From Sporobacter sp963677825 (GTDB taxonomy: Bacteria > Bacillota > Clostridia > Oscillospirales > Oscillospiraceae): DNA of 64,000 bases. Below, in pieces: positions 32,480 to 41,307 of this stretch. A program made the translations under genes and the position numbers. Every line of letters starts with the position of its first letter. Positions within the stretch are counted from its first letter, which is position 1. A model generated the notes under the pieces. It saw only the letters and a list, made by a program, of their open reading frames with translations. It was not told the origin of the DNA and searched no databases. Where the stretch lies: NCBI GenBank assembly GCA_963677825.2, contig CAXXEF010000001.1:2356001-2420000 (forward strand). Direction: 5' to 3'.

Positions 32480-33495
32480 TGGAAAACTCCGTAAATAATA
32501 AAAATGTACCCGGAAAGATCCGATCGAAGTCGGTTTTAGACCTTCTTATCAAATATAACGCCATCGTGATCATGCTGATATTGATCATTGTATCGTCCAT
32601 AATCTCTGAGTTTTTCTTGACGAAAAGAAATATCTTCAACGTGCTGCTGCAGCAGGTGCCGTATCTGCTAATCTCGCTTGGCGTCATGCTCACAATCATG
32701 ACAGCCGGTATCGACCTGTCGGTTGCGGCGATAGCCGGCTGCGGTAACGTCATGGTCGCTATTGTTATTACGGCTTGGGGCCGGGAAAACGCTGGTATGC
32801 TGTTTGTCGCGATAGCGATTGCCATCCTTCTCGGCACGGCGATCGGCGCGATAAACGGTGTGCTGATCAGCAAAATGCGCATGGCGCCCTTTATTGTCAC
32901 ACTGGCCATGATGTCTGCCGGCGAGGGTCTGGCCTACATGCTGACAGGCGGCGCGCAAATCCAGCTCAAAACGGAGAATGCAGCAGCCAGTGCCCTTAAC
33001 TGGTTTGCTGCACACAGAGACCCGCTTGGGGTGCCGTTGCCTGTGTATCTCGTGGTTTTGGTTGTTGCCATCTTCTGGTTCATTATGCGCTACACACCCT
33101 TTGGCCGATTTGTTTTGGCCGTTGGCAGCAACGAAAGCGCCGTTCATCTCGCCGGGTTGAATGTGAACAAGTATAAAATGCTCGTCTATATGATCAGCGG
33201 CGGACTGTCTGCATTGGGGGGCGCTATTGTCGCCGGACGGACAGCGCTTGGCGCGCCGTCGATCTCCACGAGCGATTACGCGCTGACAACTGTTGCGGCC
33301 TGTGTCATCGGCGGCGTTTCGTTAGCGGGTGGTAAAGGTAAAGTGAGCTTCACGATTGTCGGTGTTTTGATTCTGGCGCTGATTACTAACATCATGAATC
33401 TGGCCGGGCTGGCATCGTATCCACAGAAGGTTATCAAAGGCGGCATTATTATCTTTGCAATTTTCCTGAGTAAGCTCGGGGAGAAGCGCGCATAG
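32479..33495 (+). CDS. Ribose/galactose-type ABC importer, permease
   Basis: A 338-residue membrane protein of the BPD_transp_2 family (RbsC-like), with about eight to ten helices, starting after a short basic N-terminus. Family marks include LGVMLTIMTAGIDLSVAAIAG, VNKYKMLVYMISGGLSALGG and GRTALGAPSISTSDYALTTVAACVIGG. It overlaps the ATPase gene by one base, and the operon ends at the terminator at 33540-33575. There is only one permease gene, so it must act as a homodimer. The transported compound is not known; the neighbouring genes suggest a substrate for the UroD-like and glycyl radical enzymes. Confidence 0.9.
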   Translation: MENSVNNKNVPGKIRSKSVLDLLIKYNAIVIMLILIIVSSIISEFFLTKRNIFNVLLQQVPYLLISLGVMLTIMTAGIDLSVAAIAGCGNVMVAIVITAWGRENAGMLFVAIAIAILLGTAIGAINGVLISKMRMAPFIVTLAMMSAGEGLAYMLTGGAQIQLKTENAAASALNWFAAHRDPLGVPLPVYLVVLVVAIFWFIMRYTPFGRFVLAVGSNESAVHLAGLNVNKYKMLVYMISGGLSALGGAIVAGRTALGAPSISTSDYALTTVAACVIGGVSLAGGKGKVSFTIVGVLILALITNIMNLAGLASYPQKVIKGGIIIFAIFLSKLGEKRA

Positions 33496-33539
33496 AAATT
33501 ACGAGACGCTGGTTTTATTGAATACGCGCATCGTTTACA

Positions 33540-33575
33540 CCAAAAGACCTGCAGCTAGATCTGCAGGTCTTTTGG
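33540..33575 (+). terminator. Terminator of the sugar-type importer operon
   Basis: Perfect 15-bp stem (33540-33554, 33561-33575) including CTTTTGG at its 3' side, 45 bp after the permease stop. Confidence 0.75.
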
Positions 33576-33606
33576 TCTTGTGAAAGCCACGGACTGTGTT
33601 TAAGAT

Positions 33607-33635
33607 TTGAGTCAGATAGACAGATGAGCTATAAT
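33607..33635 (+). promoter_or_regulatory. Promoter of the LysR gene
   Basis: TTGAGT, 17 bp, TATAAT, about 80 bp before the TTG start. Confidence 0.65.
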
Positions 33636-33713
33636 GGGGTAATACTAAGGACGGAGTGCAGATCTCAGTGCGATGGACGCGTCTTTAGACTTCTCAAATA
33701 GGGGGTTTTAGCA

Positions 33714-34601
33714 TTGGAAATCCGCCAACTGAAATATTTTGTGGAGATCTACAAATATAAAAACTTTGCCCGAGCGGCGGAGGCCTGCTACATCTCATCT
33801 CAGGGAATCAGCATGGCAATGCTCCGACTTGAGGAGGAATTGTCCTGCAAGCTGTTTATCCGAACAGCCAAAGGCCTGGTGCCGACACCGGCGGGCGAAC
33901 ATTTATATCCGCGTGCGCAGCAGATACTGACACTTGTGGATGAATGTGAAAGTTATTTTAAAGAGGGCGTGGATAAGGAAGGGTTCCTGTCGGTCATGAT
34001 GTCGATCGGAACAATTGAAGAATTTGCCGGTATTCCGGTTGCGCGCTTTAAAGAGAAGTATCCGAAGATCAGCTTGGATATACGGGAGACGTACGATGTT
34101 ATTTGCGATACGTCTGTGGAAAACAAGGTTGTAGAGCTGGCGTTGACGATCGGTCCGATTGATGAAAAAAAGTTTGACTATGAGGTTTTATATTCGTCCC
34201 GCCATGCGTTGATTGTTAACGAAAATCATCCGCTGGCTAATCGCGAGTCTATTTCTGTTAAGCATTTAAAGGATGTCCCGGTCGCCGTACTGCGCGATAC
34301 AACAAAAACGTATCATGTTTACCAGGAATTATGCCGGCACGCCGGTTTTGAACCGATGGTCAGCATGTTTGTGGATAACATTCTGCTGGTCTACTATATG
34401 GCTGAGCTCAATCAGTCTGCCGGCATCTCGGTTATTCCGCTGGCAAAGCGGCTGGCAAGACCTAATCTGCGCGCCATTCCTTTTGACGACCCCATGCTTG
34501 CGTGGAATATTTACTTAATCAAGCTCAAAGGTGCCACGCTTTCGCCGGAAGCAAAAGCGTTTGAACAGCTGCTGCTGGCGCATCGAAAAAACATGAGCTA
34601 G
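33714..34601 (+). CDS. LysR-family transcriptional regulator
   Basis: A 295-residue protein. Residues 1-60 form the LysR winged helix (MEIRQLKYFVEIYKYKNFAR, EACYISSQGISMAMLRLEEEL, LFIRTAKGLVPTPAG), and the rest is a substrate-sensing domain with two periplasmic-binding-like lobes. It uses a TTG start with AGGGGG upstream. It directly precedes the glycyl radical enzyme operon in the same orientation, with its own promoter, and is the most likely regulator of that operon. Confidence 0.9.
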   Translation: MEIRQLKYFVEIYKYKNFARAAEACYISSQGISMAMLRLEEELSCKLFIRTAKGLVPTPAGEHLYPRAQQILTLVDECESYFKEGVDKEGFLSVMMSIGTIEEFAGIPVARFKEKYPKISLDIRETYDVICDTSVENKVVELALTIGPIDEKKFDYEVLYSSRHALIVNENHPLANRESISVKHLKDVPVAVLRDTTKTYHVYQELCRHAGFEPMVSMFVDNILLVYYMAELNQSAGISVIPLAKRLARPNLRAIPFDDPMLAWNIYLIKLKGATLSPEAKAFEQLLLAHRKNMS

Positions 34602-34687
34602 TCACCCCCGGCGAATACCGAAAAAAGTGATGTAATACGGACTTTTTGTACGATCAACTATCATTTACAAAGCCTTAAAAACCGTGA

Positions 34688-34717
34688 TGACTAAACCCAA
34701 AAGTTCTATGCTATACT
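34688..34717 (+). promoter_or_regulatory. Probable promoter of the glycyl radical enzyme operon
   Basis: TGACTA, 18 bp, TATACT, 55 bp before the ATG at 34773. The -35 box is weak, as expected for a promoter that needs an activator such as LysR. Confidence 0.45.
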
Positions 34718-34772
34718 GCAAGCAGATAGTAATGTGAAAAAGCAATTTTTCATTGGAGAACCGGAGGGTACA

Positions 34773-37310
34773 ATGACGAACACAGGGAAAGATTATACAC
34801 GCAGCAATCAGCCGCTTGCGATTGAGCCTTATGACCGCGAGTGGGGCGTCGGCATTTCCGGCATGACCGAAAATCCGTCGCCGTTTCCGCGCATAAATAG
34901 AATGCTGAAATGGGTACAGCAGCTGGATTCGACGGCCGACGCCAATCGCGCGGTTATCGTAACGGAGTGTTTTGAGAAATACGCCATGTATCCGCAGAAC
35001 ATCAAATGGGCGCTGACGCTGCGCGAGGTGTTCCAACGCGTGCCCATCAATATTTGGCCGGAGGAACTGATTGTCGGCGAGTTGGCAGCACCGCCGAACT
35101 CGGCGCCGGTTTATCCGGAGTTTGCCATCGACTGGCTGGTTGACGAATTTGACAGCCGCCCGATGGAGGAGCGGAAAAATGACCGGTACGTGATCAGCGA
35201 CGCGGTCAAAGATGACATCCGGCGCATTGCGCCGTACTGGAAAAATAAAACGGTCTCAGAAGCCGTCGTCAGTTCTTATACGGACGAGGAGGCCAAGGGC
35301 TCCCATCTCGGGAAGAGCATCCTTCTGGAGAGCCTGTTTATCTATGCCGGCGTCGGGCACGTCTGTGCACACTACGAAAAGCTACTTCGTATTGGTTTCG
35401 GCGGCATTAAAAAAGAAGTTGAAGCTAAGATGGCAGGCCTTGATACCACAAACCCGGAGGATATCAAAAAGCAGGAGTTCTACGCAGCGGAGCTGATTAT
35501 TCTTGAAGGCGTAAAAGCCTACATCACGCGCTACGGTGAGCTGGCTGAAAAAATGGCCGCTGAAGAAGCCGATGCCGCCCGCCAGACTGAGCTGGCGCGC
35601 ATCGCGTCCAACTGCCTGCACATTGCCGAAGGCGCGCCGCGCGACTTCTGGGAGGCCATCCAGCTGTGGCACATCGCCACCAACATGATTATCATCGAAA
35701 CGAACGGCCATAGTGTGACCTACGGCCGATTTGACCGCCTGTTTTATCCGTTTTATAAGGCCGATACTCAGGCCGGTCGCTTATCGCGCGAGTTTATGCA
35801 GGAGCTGATCGAGCATTCGTTCATTAAAATGCATCAGCTGCGTAAAATCCGCGACACGCACGCGATCACGTTCTCGAGCGGAACCATCATGGGCGGCACG
35901 GCACTTGACGTCGGCGGCGTCGACGAAGACGGCAACGACATTACTAACGATGTCAGCTTTATGGTGCTTGACGCACACGCGCATACGCGGATTCCCAACC
36001 CATGGATGGGCGTGCGGCTGCATAAGGGGACGCCGGAAGAATTTAAAATCAAGGTCTTCAACGTGATCCGCATCGGCACGGGAGAGCCGAAGATTTTTAA
36101 TGATGAGCCGATGATCCAGTCGCTGCTTAATTACGGCAAACCGATCGAAGACGCCCGTAATTACGTCGGGGTCGGCTGTGTCGAGCCATGTGTGCCCGGT
36201 AAAACCTACGGATGGCACGATTCCGGGTCGATTAATCTTTCAAAAGTAGTGACGATGGCCCTTAATCACGGGCGCTGCATCGACTGTACGTCGGCCTGTC
36301 CGCGCTACGGTGAGTGTGCCGGAGTAGGGGGCAGCCTTTCGATCGATACGGGCAGCCTGGAAACTTACGAAACATTTGACGACGTTCTCGAATCGTTTGA
36401 CAAACAGATGAAATACTGGTGCGACCTGCAGATTTCCTGCATCAACAAGGTCGACTATGCCCAGCAGCGATTAAAGCCACTGCCGTATTTATCGCTGTTA
36501 ATGGACGACTGTATCGAGGTCGGCAAGGACATCACGGCAGGCGGCGCGCGATATAACCATTCAGGTCCGCAGGGCGTCGGCATCGGGACGGCAGCCGACA
36601 GCCTGAGCGTCATCAAGCAGATTGTTTTCGACGAAAAACGCGTGTCCGGTGCCGAGCTGCTCCAGGCGCTTAAGGCTAATTGGGAAGGGTACGATGTGCT
36701 CTACGCACTCGTCAACAGCGATCGGATGCATCACTACGGCAATGATGACGATTATGCCGACGACATTGCGAAATTCGTCATGGCGACGTACTGCAAACAT
36801 ACGGAGCATCGGCCGACGCCGCACGGCGGCGAGTATATGCCGGGCGTCTTCTCTGTAACAAACAACGTCATGCACGGCTCCGTTCTCGCTGCGACGCCGG
36901 ACGGCCGCAAGGCTTACGAACCGGTATCTGACTGTATTGGGCCTGTACATACGCAATATGCCTCGCATGACCGGCGCGGCCCGACGGCGATTGCCAACAG
37001 CGTCGCCAAGCTTGACCATGCCCGTATCGGCAACGGCATCATCTTGAACTGGAAGTTTTCACCGTCGGCCGTTTCCGGTGCGTCAGGACGTGACAGCCTC
37101 ATCGGCCTCATGGACACCTATTTTGAAAATCAGGGCATGCAAAGCCAGTTTTCCATCGTTGGCCGTGATATGATGATCGCCGCGCAAAAGCAGCCGGAGA
37201 AGTATAAAAATCTTGTTGTTCGCATTGCCGGCTACAGCGCCTATTTCGTTGAGCTGAGCCCCGAGCTGCAAAACGATCTTATCGGACGCACGGAGCTGTC
37301 ATTTGATTAA
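34773..37310 (+). CDS. Glycyl radical enzyme (dehydratase/lyase/decarboxylase type), copy 1
   Basis: An 845-residue enzyme of the pyruvate formate-lyase superfamily. The thiyl-radical Cys and the nearby acid/base Glu are in GCVEPC (Cys469, Glu471). The glycyl radical motif RIAGYSAYF (Gly820) is 25 residues from the end. Cys-x-Glu, and not the Cys-Cys pair of true pyruvate formate-lyase, points to elimination or decarboxylation of a C-X bond, as in glycerol/propanediol dehydratase, choline or isethionate lyase and arylacetate decarboxylases. The substrate cannot be told. After the active site is an unusual cysteine set, C-x2-C-x3-C-x5-C (502-515). An in-frame GTG at 34734 exists, but GGAGGG stands before the ATG at 34773. 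Oxygen-sensitive; needs the activase at 40087. Confidence 0.88.
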   Translation: MTNTGKDYTRSNQPLAIEPYDREWGVGISGMTENPSPFPRINRMLKWVQQLDSTADANRAVIVTECFEKYAMYPQNIKWALTLREVFQRVPINIWPEELIVGELAAPPNSAPVYPEFAIDWLVDEFDSRPMEERKNDRYVISDAVKDDIRRIAPYWKNKTVSEAVVSSYTDEEAKGSHLGKSILLESLFIYAGVGHVCAHYEKLLRIGFGGIKKEVEAKMAGLDTTNPEDIKKQEFYAAELIILEGVKAYITRYGELAEKMAAEEADAARQTELARIASNCLHIAEGAPRDFWEAIQLWHIATNMIIIETNGHSVTYGRFDRLFYPFYKADTQAGRLSREFMQELIEHSFIKMHQLRKIRDTHAITFSSGTIMGGTALDVGGVDEDGNDITNDVSFMVLDAHAHTRIPNPWMGVRLHKGTPEEFKIKVFNVIRIGTGEPKIFNDEPMIQSLLNYGKPIEDARNYVGVGCVEPCVPGKTYGWHDSGSINLSKVVTMALNHGRCIDCTSACPRYGECAGVGGSLSIDTGSLETYETFDDVLESFDKQMKYWCDLQISCINKVDYAQQRLKPLPYLSLLMDDCIEVGKDITAGGARYNHSGPQGVGIGTAADSLSVIKQIVFDEKRVSGAELLQALKANWEGYDVLYALVNSDRMHHYGNDDDYADDIAKFVMATYCKHTEHRPTPHGGEYMPGVFSVTNNVMHGSVLAATPDGRKAYEPVSDCIGPVHTQYASHDRRGPTAIANSVAKLDHARIGNGIILNWKFSPSAVSGASGRDSLIGLMDTYFENQGMQSQFSIVGRDMMIAAQKQPEKYKNLVVRIAGYSAYFVELSPELQNDLIGRTELSFD

Positions 37311-37408
37311 CCGCTCGACCCATCTATTTTGATATTGACGTAACGTTATAACAGTAACGTTTTTAACGACAGGCTAAGCCAGCATCGACCGCTGACAGGA
37401 GGTTACCG

Positions 37409-40015
37409 ATGGAAAAAGCAACAACCACATTTACGCTTACCAACGACGAAAACGTCTTAAATAACCGCGATACATACAAAAATGCGCATATGATCGACGT
37501 GGCGCCGCAAGCGATTGAGCCATTTGATAAGGAGTGGGGCATCGGCATTTCCGGCAATACGCCCAATCCGTCTCCATTTGACCGGATTAACAGTATTCTG
37601 ACTATCACGGAGAAGTCGACGAACGGCTTTGTATCGGCCGATCGGGCAGAACTGGTGACCCAAGCGTATCAAGAACACGCCGGTGAGCCGCAGTTATTAA
37701 AATGCGCCTACGGTATAGCCAATGTCTTAGACAATACGCCGATCTTTATTTTCCCGCACGAGCTCATCGCGGGCAGCCTCGGCTGTGAAAAAAAAGGCGC
37801 ACCGGTGCATCCCGAATTCGGCCTGAACTGGGTCGTTGACGAGATGCGTGACGGCCTCATGGACTACAGCGAGGAGCGTACGCACGATTATTTCAGCTAT
37901 ACGAAAGATACACAGGATCGCCTTGAAGCACTGCGTGACTTCTGGGACGGTAAAACTGTTGAAGACATGACGTATGCGATGTGCGACGACGAAATCCTCA
38001 AAGGTTCGCACGCGGGCAAAGGTGTCTTTTTCGCCGACGCATACATTTTCTGCGGTGCCGGCCATCTGGGGCTCGAATACGAGCGCCTGTTCCGTCTTGG
38101 CTTCGGCGGTATCCGTGATCTGATTAAAGAGCAGCTGGCCACGCTGGGGATGGCCGAGCCGGAGGACATTAACAAACGGTTGTTTTTAAAGTCGGCGCTT
38201 ATTACGGCAGAAGCTTCTATCCGCCATGTAGCACGATACGCGGATCTTGCGGAAAAAATGGCGGGGGAAGAAAAGGACGCAGCGCGTAAAAGTGAGCTTC
38301 TGGACATGGCCGGTAACTGCCGCTGGATTTCCGAAAACCCGCCGCGCACGTTCTGGGAGGCTATCCAGCTCGTCAATCTTGCCACGACAATGGTTCATAT
38401 CGAGTGCAACGGGCACTCCATTTCATACGGACGCTTTGACCAGTACATGTATCCGTTTTACACGCGCGATATTGAATCGGGTACAGCGACGCGTGAATTT
38501 ATGCAGGAGCTGATCGAGCATTTCTTTATTAAAATTTGGGATCTGAATAAACTCAGAAACCATGTTCTGATCAAAACCTTCGGTAACGGCGGTGTCGGCG
38601 GCGCGGCACTGACTGTCGGCGGTCTGGTGAAAAACGGCAATGACGGCACAAACGACTTGACCTTTATGGTGCTTGACGCGCACGCGCATCTGCGTTTGCC
38701 GTGCCCGTGGACGGCCGTTCGCCTGCATGCCAACACGCCGTGGGAGCTCAAGGTCAAATTGGCAAACCTGATCCGCTTAGGAACAGGCGACCCGAAGATA
38801 TTTAACGACGACGTCACCATCCCGAGCATGCTCACATCCAATGTTGACTTGTTTGACGCGCGAGACTATCAGGTGGTCGGCTGTGTGGAGCCGGATGTTT
38901 CCGGCAAGTCCTACGGCTGGAAAGACTGCGGCCACATGAACATCGCCCGTGTGCTCGAACTGGCCATCAACGACGGCAAATGCTACAACTGTTCACCGGC
39001 TTGCGCGCGCTATGATCAATGCGCCGGCATTGGCAGCCAGCTCGGCTTAAAAACCGGCAGCCTGGCGGACTTCACCTCTTTTGATCAGGTGCTTGAGGCC
39101 TACGACAAACAAATGGCATACTGGTGTGACCGCCAAGTAGCGCTTTTAAACATTGTCGACCTTGTACATCAGGCGACACGACCGCTGCCGTTTTTGTCAA
39201 CACTTATGGATGGCTGTATCGAAAACGGTACGGATATCACAGCCGGCGGCACAAAGTATAATTTCACCGGTCCGCAGGGCGTCGGTATCGGCACGGCCGG
39301 CGACGGTCTGGCGACCATCAAGCAGCTCGTATTTGACGAAAAACGCATCACGGGACGTGAACTGCTTGACGCGGTGACCGCCGACTGGGAGGGCCACGAG
39401 CCGCTTTACGCCTATGTCAACTCTGACCGTGTCCACCACTACGGCAATGATGATGACTATGCCGATCAACTCACGAAATTTGCCATGGACACCTGGTGCA
39501 AGCATATCGAGCATCGGCCGAACGCGCACGGCGGGTTTTTCCAGCCCGGTGCCTATTCCGTCACGGTCAATGTGGCGCACGGCCAGAACCAGTGGGCCTC
39601 TGTCGACGGCAGAAAAGCATCCGAGCCGCTCTCCGACTGTATGGGCGCTGTCCATACAAAATGCTGCTCGCACGACGTTAAGGGGCCGCTGGCCATCTGC
39701 AGGTCGGTCACAAAGCTCGACCACGCCCGAGCAACGAACGGTACGCTGCTCAACTGGAAGTTTTCACCTTCGGCCCTTGTCGGTGATACAGGGCGCGACA
39801 ATTTCATCGCGCTGATTGAAGAATATATTCATCGTAAAGGGATGCACAGCCAATTCACCGTCGCCAATAAGGAGACGCTTATCGCTGCACAAAGCGACCC
39901 GGACAATTATAAAGACCTGCTTGTCCGTGTCGCCGGTTACAGCGCCTACTTTGTCGAACTTAACAAGGCGCTGCAAGATGACATCATCGGGCGAACAGAG
40001 CTGTCTTTCGATTAG
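37409..40015 (+). CDS. Glycyl radical enzyme (dehydratase/lyase/decarboxylase type), copy 2
   Basis: An 868-residue paralogue of the preceding enzyme, similar along its whole length (for example WGIGISG near the start, LDAHAH, YGNDDDYAD, LNWKFSPSA). It has GCVEPD (Cys492, Glu494) and the radical motif RVAGYSAYF (Gly843). The cysteine set C-x2-C-x3-C-x5-C is conserved at 525-538. Active-site surroundings differ from copy 1 (VEPDVSGKSYG against VEPCVPGKTYG), so the two may act on different but related substrates or form a heteromer. It is 98 bp after copy 1, with ATG behind AGGAGG, and 71 bp before the activase, so one operon is likely. Confidence 0.88.
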   Translation: MEKATTTFTLTNDENVLNNRDTYKNAHMIDVAPQAIEPFDKEWGIGISGNTPNPSPFDRINSILTITEKSTNGFVSADRAELVTQAYQEHAGEPQLLKCAYGIANVLDNTPIFIFPHELIAGSLGCEKKGAPVHPEFGLNWVVDEMRDGLMDYSEERTHDYFSYTKDTQDRLEALRDFWDGKTVEDMTYAMCDDEILKGSHAGKGVFFADAYIFCGAGHLGLEYERLFRLGFGGIRDLIKEQLATLGMAEPEDINKRLFLKSALITAEASIRHVARYADLAEKMAGEEKDAARKSELLDMAGNCRWISENPPRTFWEAIQLVNLATTMVHIECNGHSISYGRFDQYMYPFYTRDIESGTATREFMQELIEHFFIKIWDLNKLRNHVLIKTFGNGGVGGAALTVGGLVKNGNDGTNDLTFMVLDAHAHLRLPCPWTAVRLHANTPWELKVKLANLIRLGTGDPKIFNDDVTIPSMLTSNVDLFDARDYQVVGCVEPDVSGKSYGWKDCGHMNIARVLELAINDGKCYNCSPACARYDQCAGIGSQLGLKTGSLADFTSFDQVLEAYDKQMAYWCDRQVALLNIVDLVHQATRPLPFLSTLMDGCIENGTDITAGGTKYNFTGPQGVGIGTAGDGLATIKQLVFDEKRITGRELLDAVTADWEGHEPLYAYVNSDRVHHYGNDDDYADQLTKFAMDTWCKHIEHRPNAHGGFFQPGAYSVTVNVAHGQNQWASVDGRKASEPLSDCMGAVHTKCCSHDVKGPLAICRSVTKLDHARATNGTLLNWKFSPSALVGDTGRDNFIALIEEYIHRKGMHSQFTVANKETLIAAQSDPDNYKDLLVRVAGYSAYFVELNKALQDDIIGRTELSFD

Positions 40016-40086
40016 AATAAACAGGGCGGCGTAAGCCGCTCTGTCTATTTGCGCCCGATCATGATTCAAAGAAATGAGGATCAGTT

Positions 40087-41082
40087 TTGCTGTACAAAAA
40101 CGAAGCCGGCGAGCCGTGCGGGCTTGTCAGCAACATTCAAAAATATACGATTCACGACGGGCCCGGTATCCGCACGGAGATATTCTTCAGCGGCTGCCCG
40201 ATGCACTGCCTGTGGTGCTCCAATCCGGAAACGCTGGCGTTGCAGCCGCAGATCGGTGTATATCCCACCAAATGTCTGACGCTGGATAAATGCGGCACGT
40301 GCAGGAGCGTCTGCCCGCTTGACGACACGCCGCTGGCGTTTAAAAACGGCACAATAGAAGCTGTCCATATGACGGACTTTTGCCAAACCTGCTTGAAATG
40401 CACCGACGCCTGCCCGTCGCGTGCGCTCAAGCAATGGGGCGAACTGATGAGCGTCCAGGAGCTCATGAAAATCATCGTTGAGGATCGCAGTTTCTACCAA
40501 AGAACAGGCGGCGGCGTCACGCTCAGCGGCGGTGAAGTGATGCTGCAGTGGGAATTTGCCGAGCTGCTTCTGGCGCAGTGTAAAAAGGAGAATATCAACA
40601 CGTGTGTAGAGTCGGCGCTGCATTGCATGCCGGCACACATGGAAGCGGTCTATAAGAACACAGATCTTGTCATTACCGATATTAAGCATATGGATCCCGA
40701 TAAGCACCGTGAAATTACGGGTGTTGACAACAAGCTGATTCTGGACAACATACGGCGGACGGTCGAGCTGGGCAAAAAGCTTGTCATCCGCACGCCAGTG
40801 GTGATCGGCTATAATGCCGATGAGGATAACATTCGTGCTATCGGTGCGTTTATACGTGACGAGCTGGGCGGGAAGATCGTCCAGTATCAGCTGCTGCCGT
40901 ACCGCAAGATGGGGACGGAAAAGTATGACTCTCTTGGCCTGCCGTATCCGATGGGAGACTACGAGCCGCCCGAACGAACTGTTTGGGAAGAGAATATCCT
41001 CAAACTGACGAACATGCTGGTGTCGGAATACGGCTTACCGGCCGTGGCCGGATCGGGATCTAAACTTGAATTAACAACATAA
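40087..41082 (+). CDS. Glycyl radical enzyme activase (radical SAM)
   Basis: A 331-residue activating enzyme. Near the N-terminus GPGIRTEIFFSGCPMHCLWC holds the C-x3-C-x2-C cluster that binds the SAM-cleaving [4Fe-4S]. Two further clusters are supplied by an eight-Cys ferredoxin-like insert (CLTLDKCGTCRSVCP and CQTCLKCTDACP), typical of activases of the dehydratase/lyase type and absent from PflA. GGGVTLSGGE is the SAM-contact motif. It abstracts a hydrogen from Gly820/Gly843 of the two enzymes. Start is TTG with GAGG upstream; no better ATG exists. One activase for two enzymes is unusual but possible, as they are close paralogues. A terminator follows. Confidence 0.92.
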   Translation: MLYKNEAGEPCGLVSNIQKYTIHDGPGIRTEIFFSGCPMHCLWCSNPETLALQPQIGVYPTKCLTLDKCGTCRSVCPLDDTPLAFKNGTIEAVHMTDFCQTCLKCTDACPSRALKQWGELMSVQELMKIIVEDRSFYQRTGGGVTLSGGEVMLQWEFAELLLAQCKKENINTCVESALHCMPAHMEAVYKNTDLVITDIKHMDPDKHREITGVDNKLILDNIRRTVELGKKLVIRTPVVIGYNADEDNIRAIGAFIRDELGGKIVQYQLLPYRKMGTEKYDSLGLPYPMGDYEPPERTVWEENILKLTNMLVSEYGLPAVAGSGSKLELTT

Positions 41083-41108
41083 CGATTAATTATTTAATCG
41101 GTTTTACT

Positions 41109-41142
41109 AAAATCCCGTCCAGACATAAGAGGATGGGGTTTT
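41109..41142 (+). terminator. Terminator of the glycyl radical enzyme operon
   Basis: 12-bp stem with two G-T pairs (41109-41120, 41131-41142), ending in GGGGTTTTATG. Confidence 0.65.
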
Positions 41143-41232
41143 ATGTATATGGAGGATCTTTCGGTTAGTTTGCATCCGGTGGCACTTGCAGAGTGGATAG
41201 CGCGCACGAGGAGGCAAGTTTAACGCAACTGC

Positions 41233-41260
41233 TTGCATGAGAATTGTTTTATGGTATTAT
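41233..41260 (+). promoter_or_regulatory. Possible promoter of the c-di-GMP gene
   Basis: TTGCAT, 16 bp, TATTAT, about 48 bp before the ATG at 41308. Confidence 0.4.
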
Positions 41261-41307
41261 TGCAAGTATATGGATTTAATCTCTTAAGCTTTTGAAAGTG
41301 AGTGTAT

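Noticed and set aside
34773..40015. Pyruvate formate-lyase with PflA
   Set aside because: The active site is Cys-x-Glu, not Cys-Cys, and the activase has the eight-Cys ferredoxin insert absent from PflA.
34601..41100. Bacterial microcompartment locus around the glycyl radical enzymes
   Set aside because: No shell protein, aldehyde dehydrogenase or phosphotransacylase gene is present, and the enzymes have no N-terminal targeting extension.
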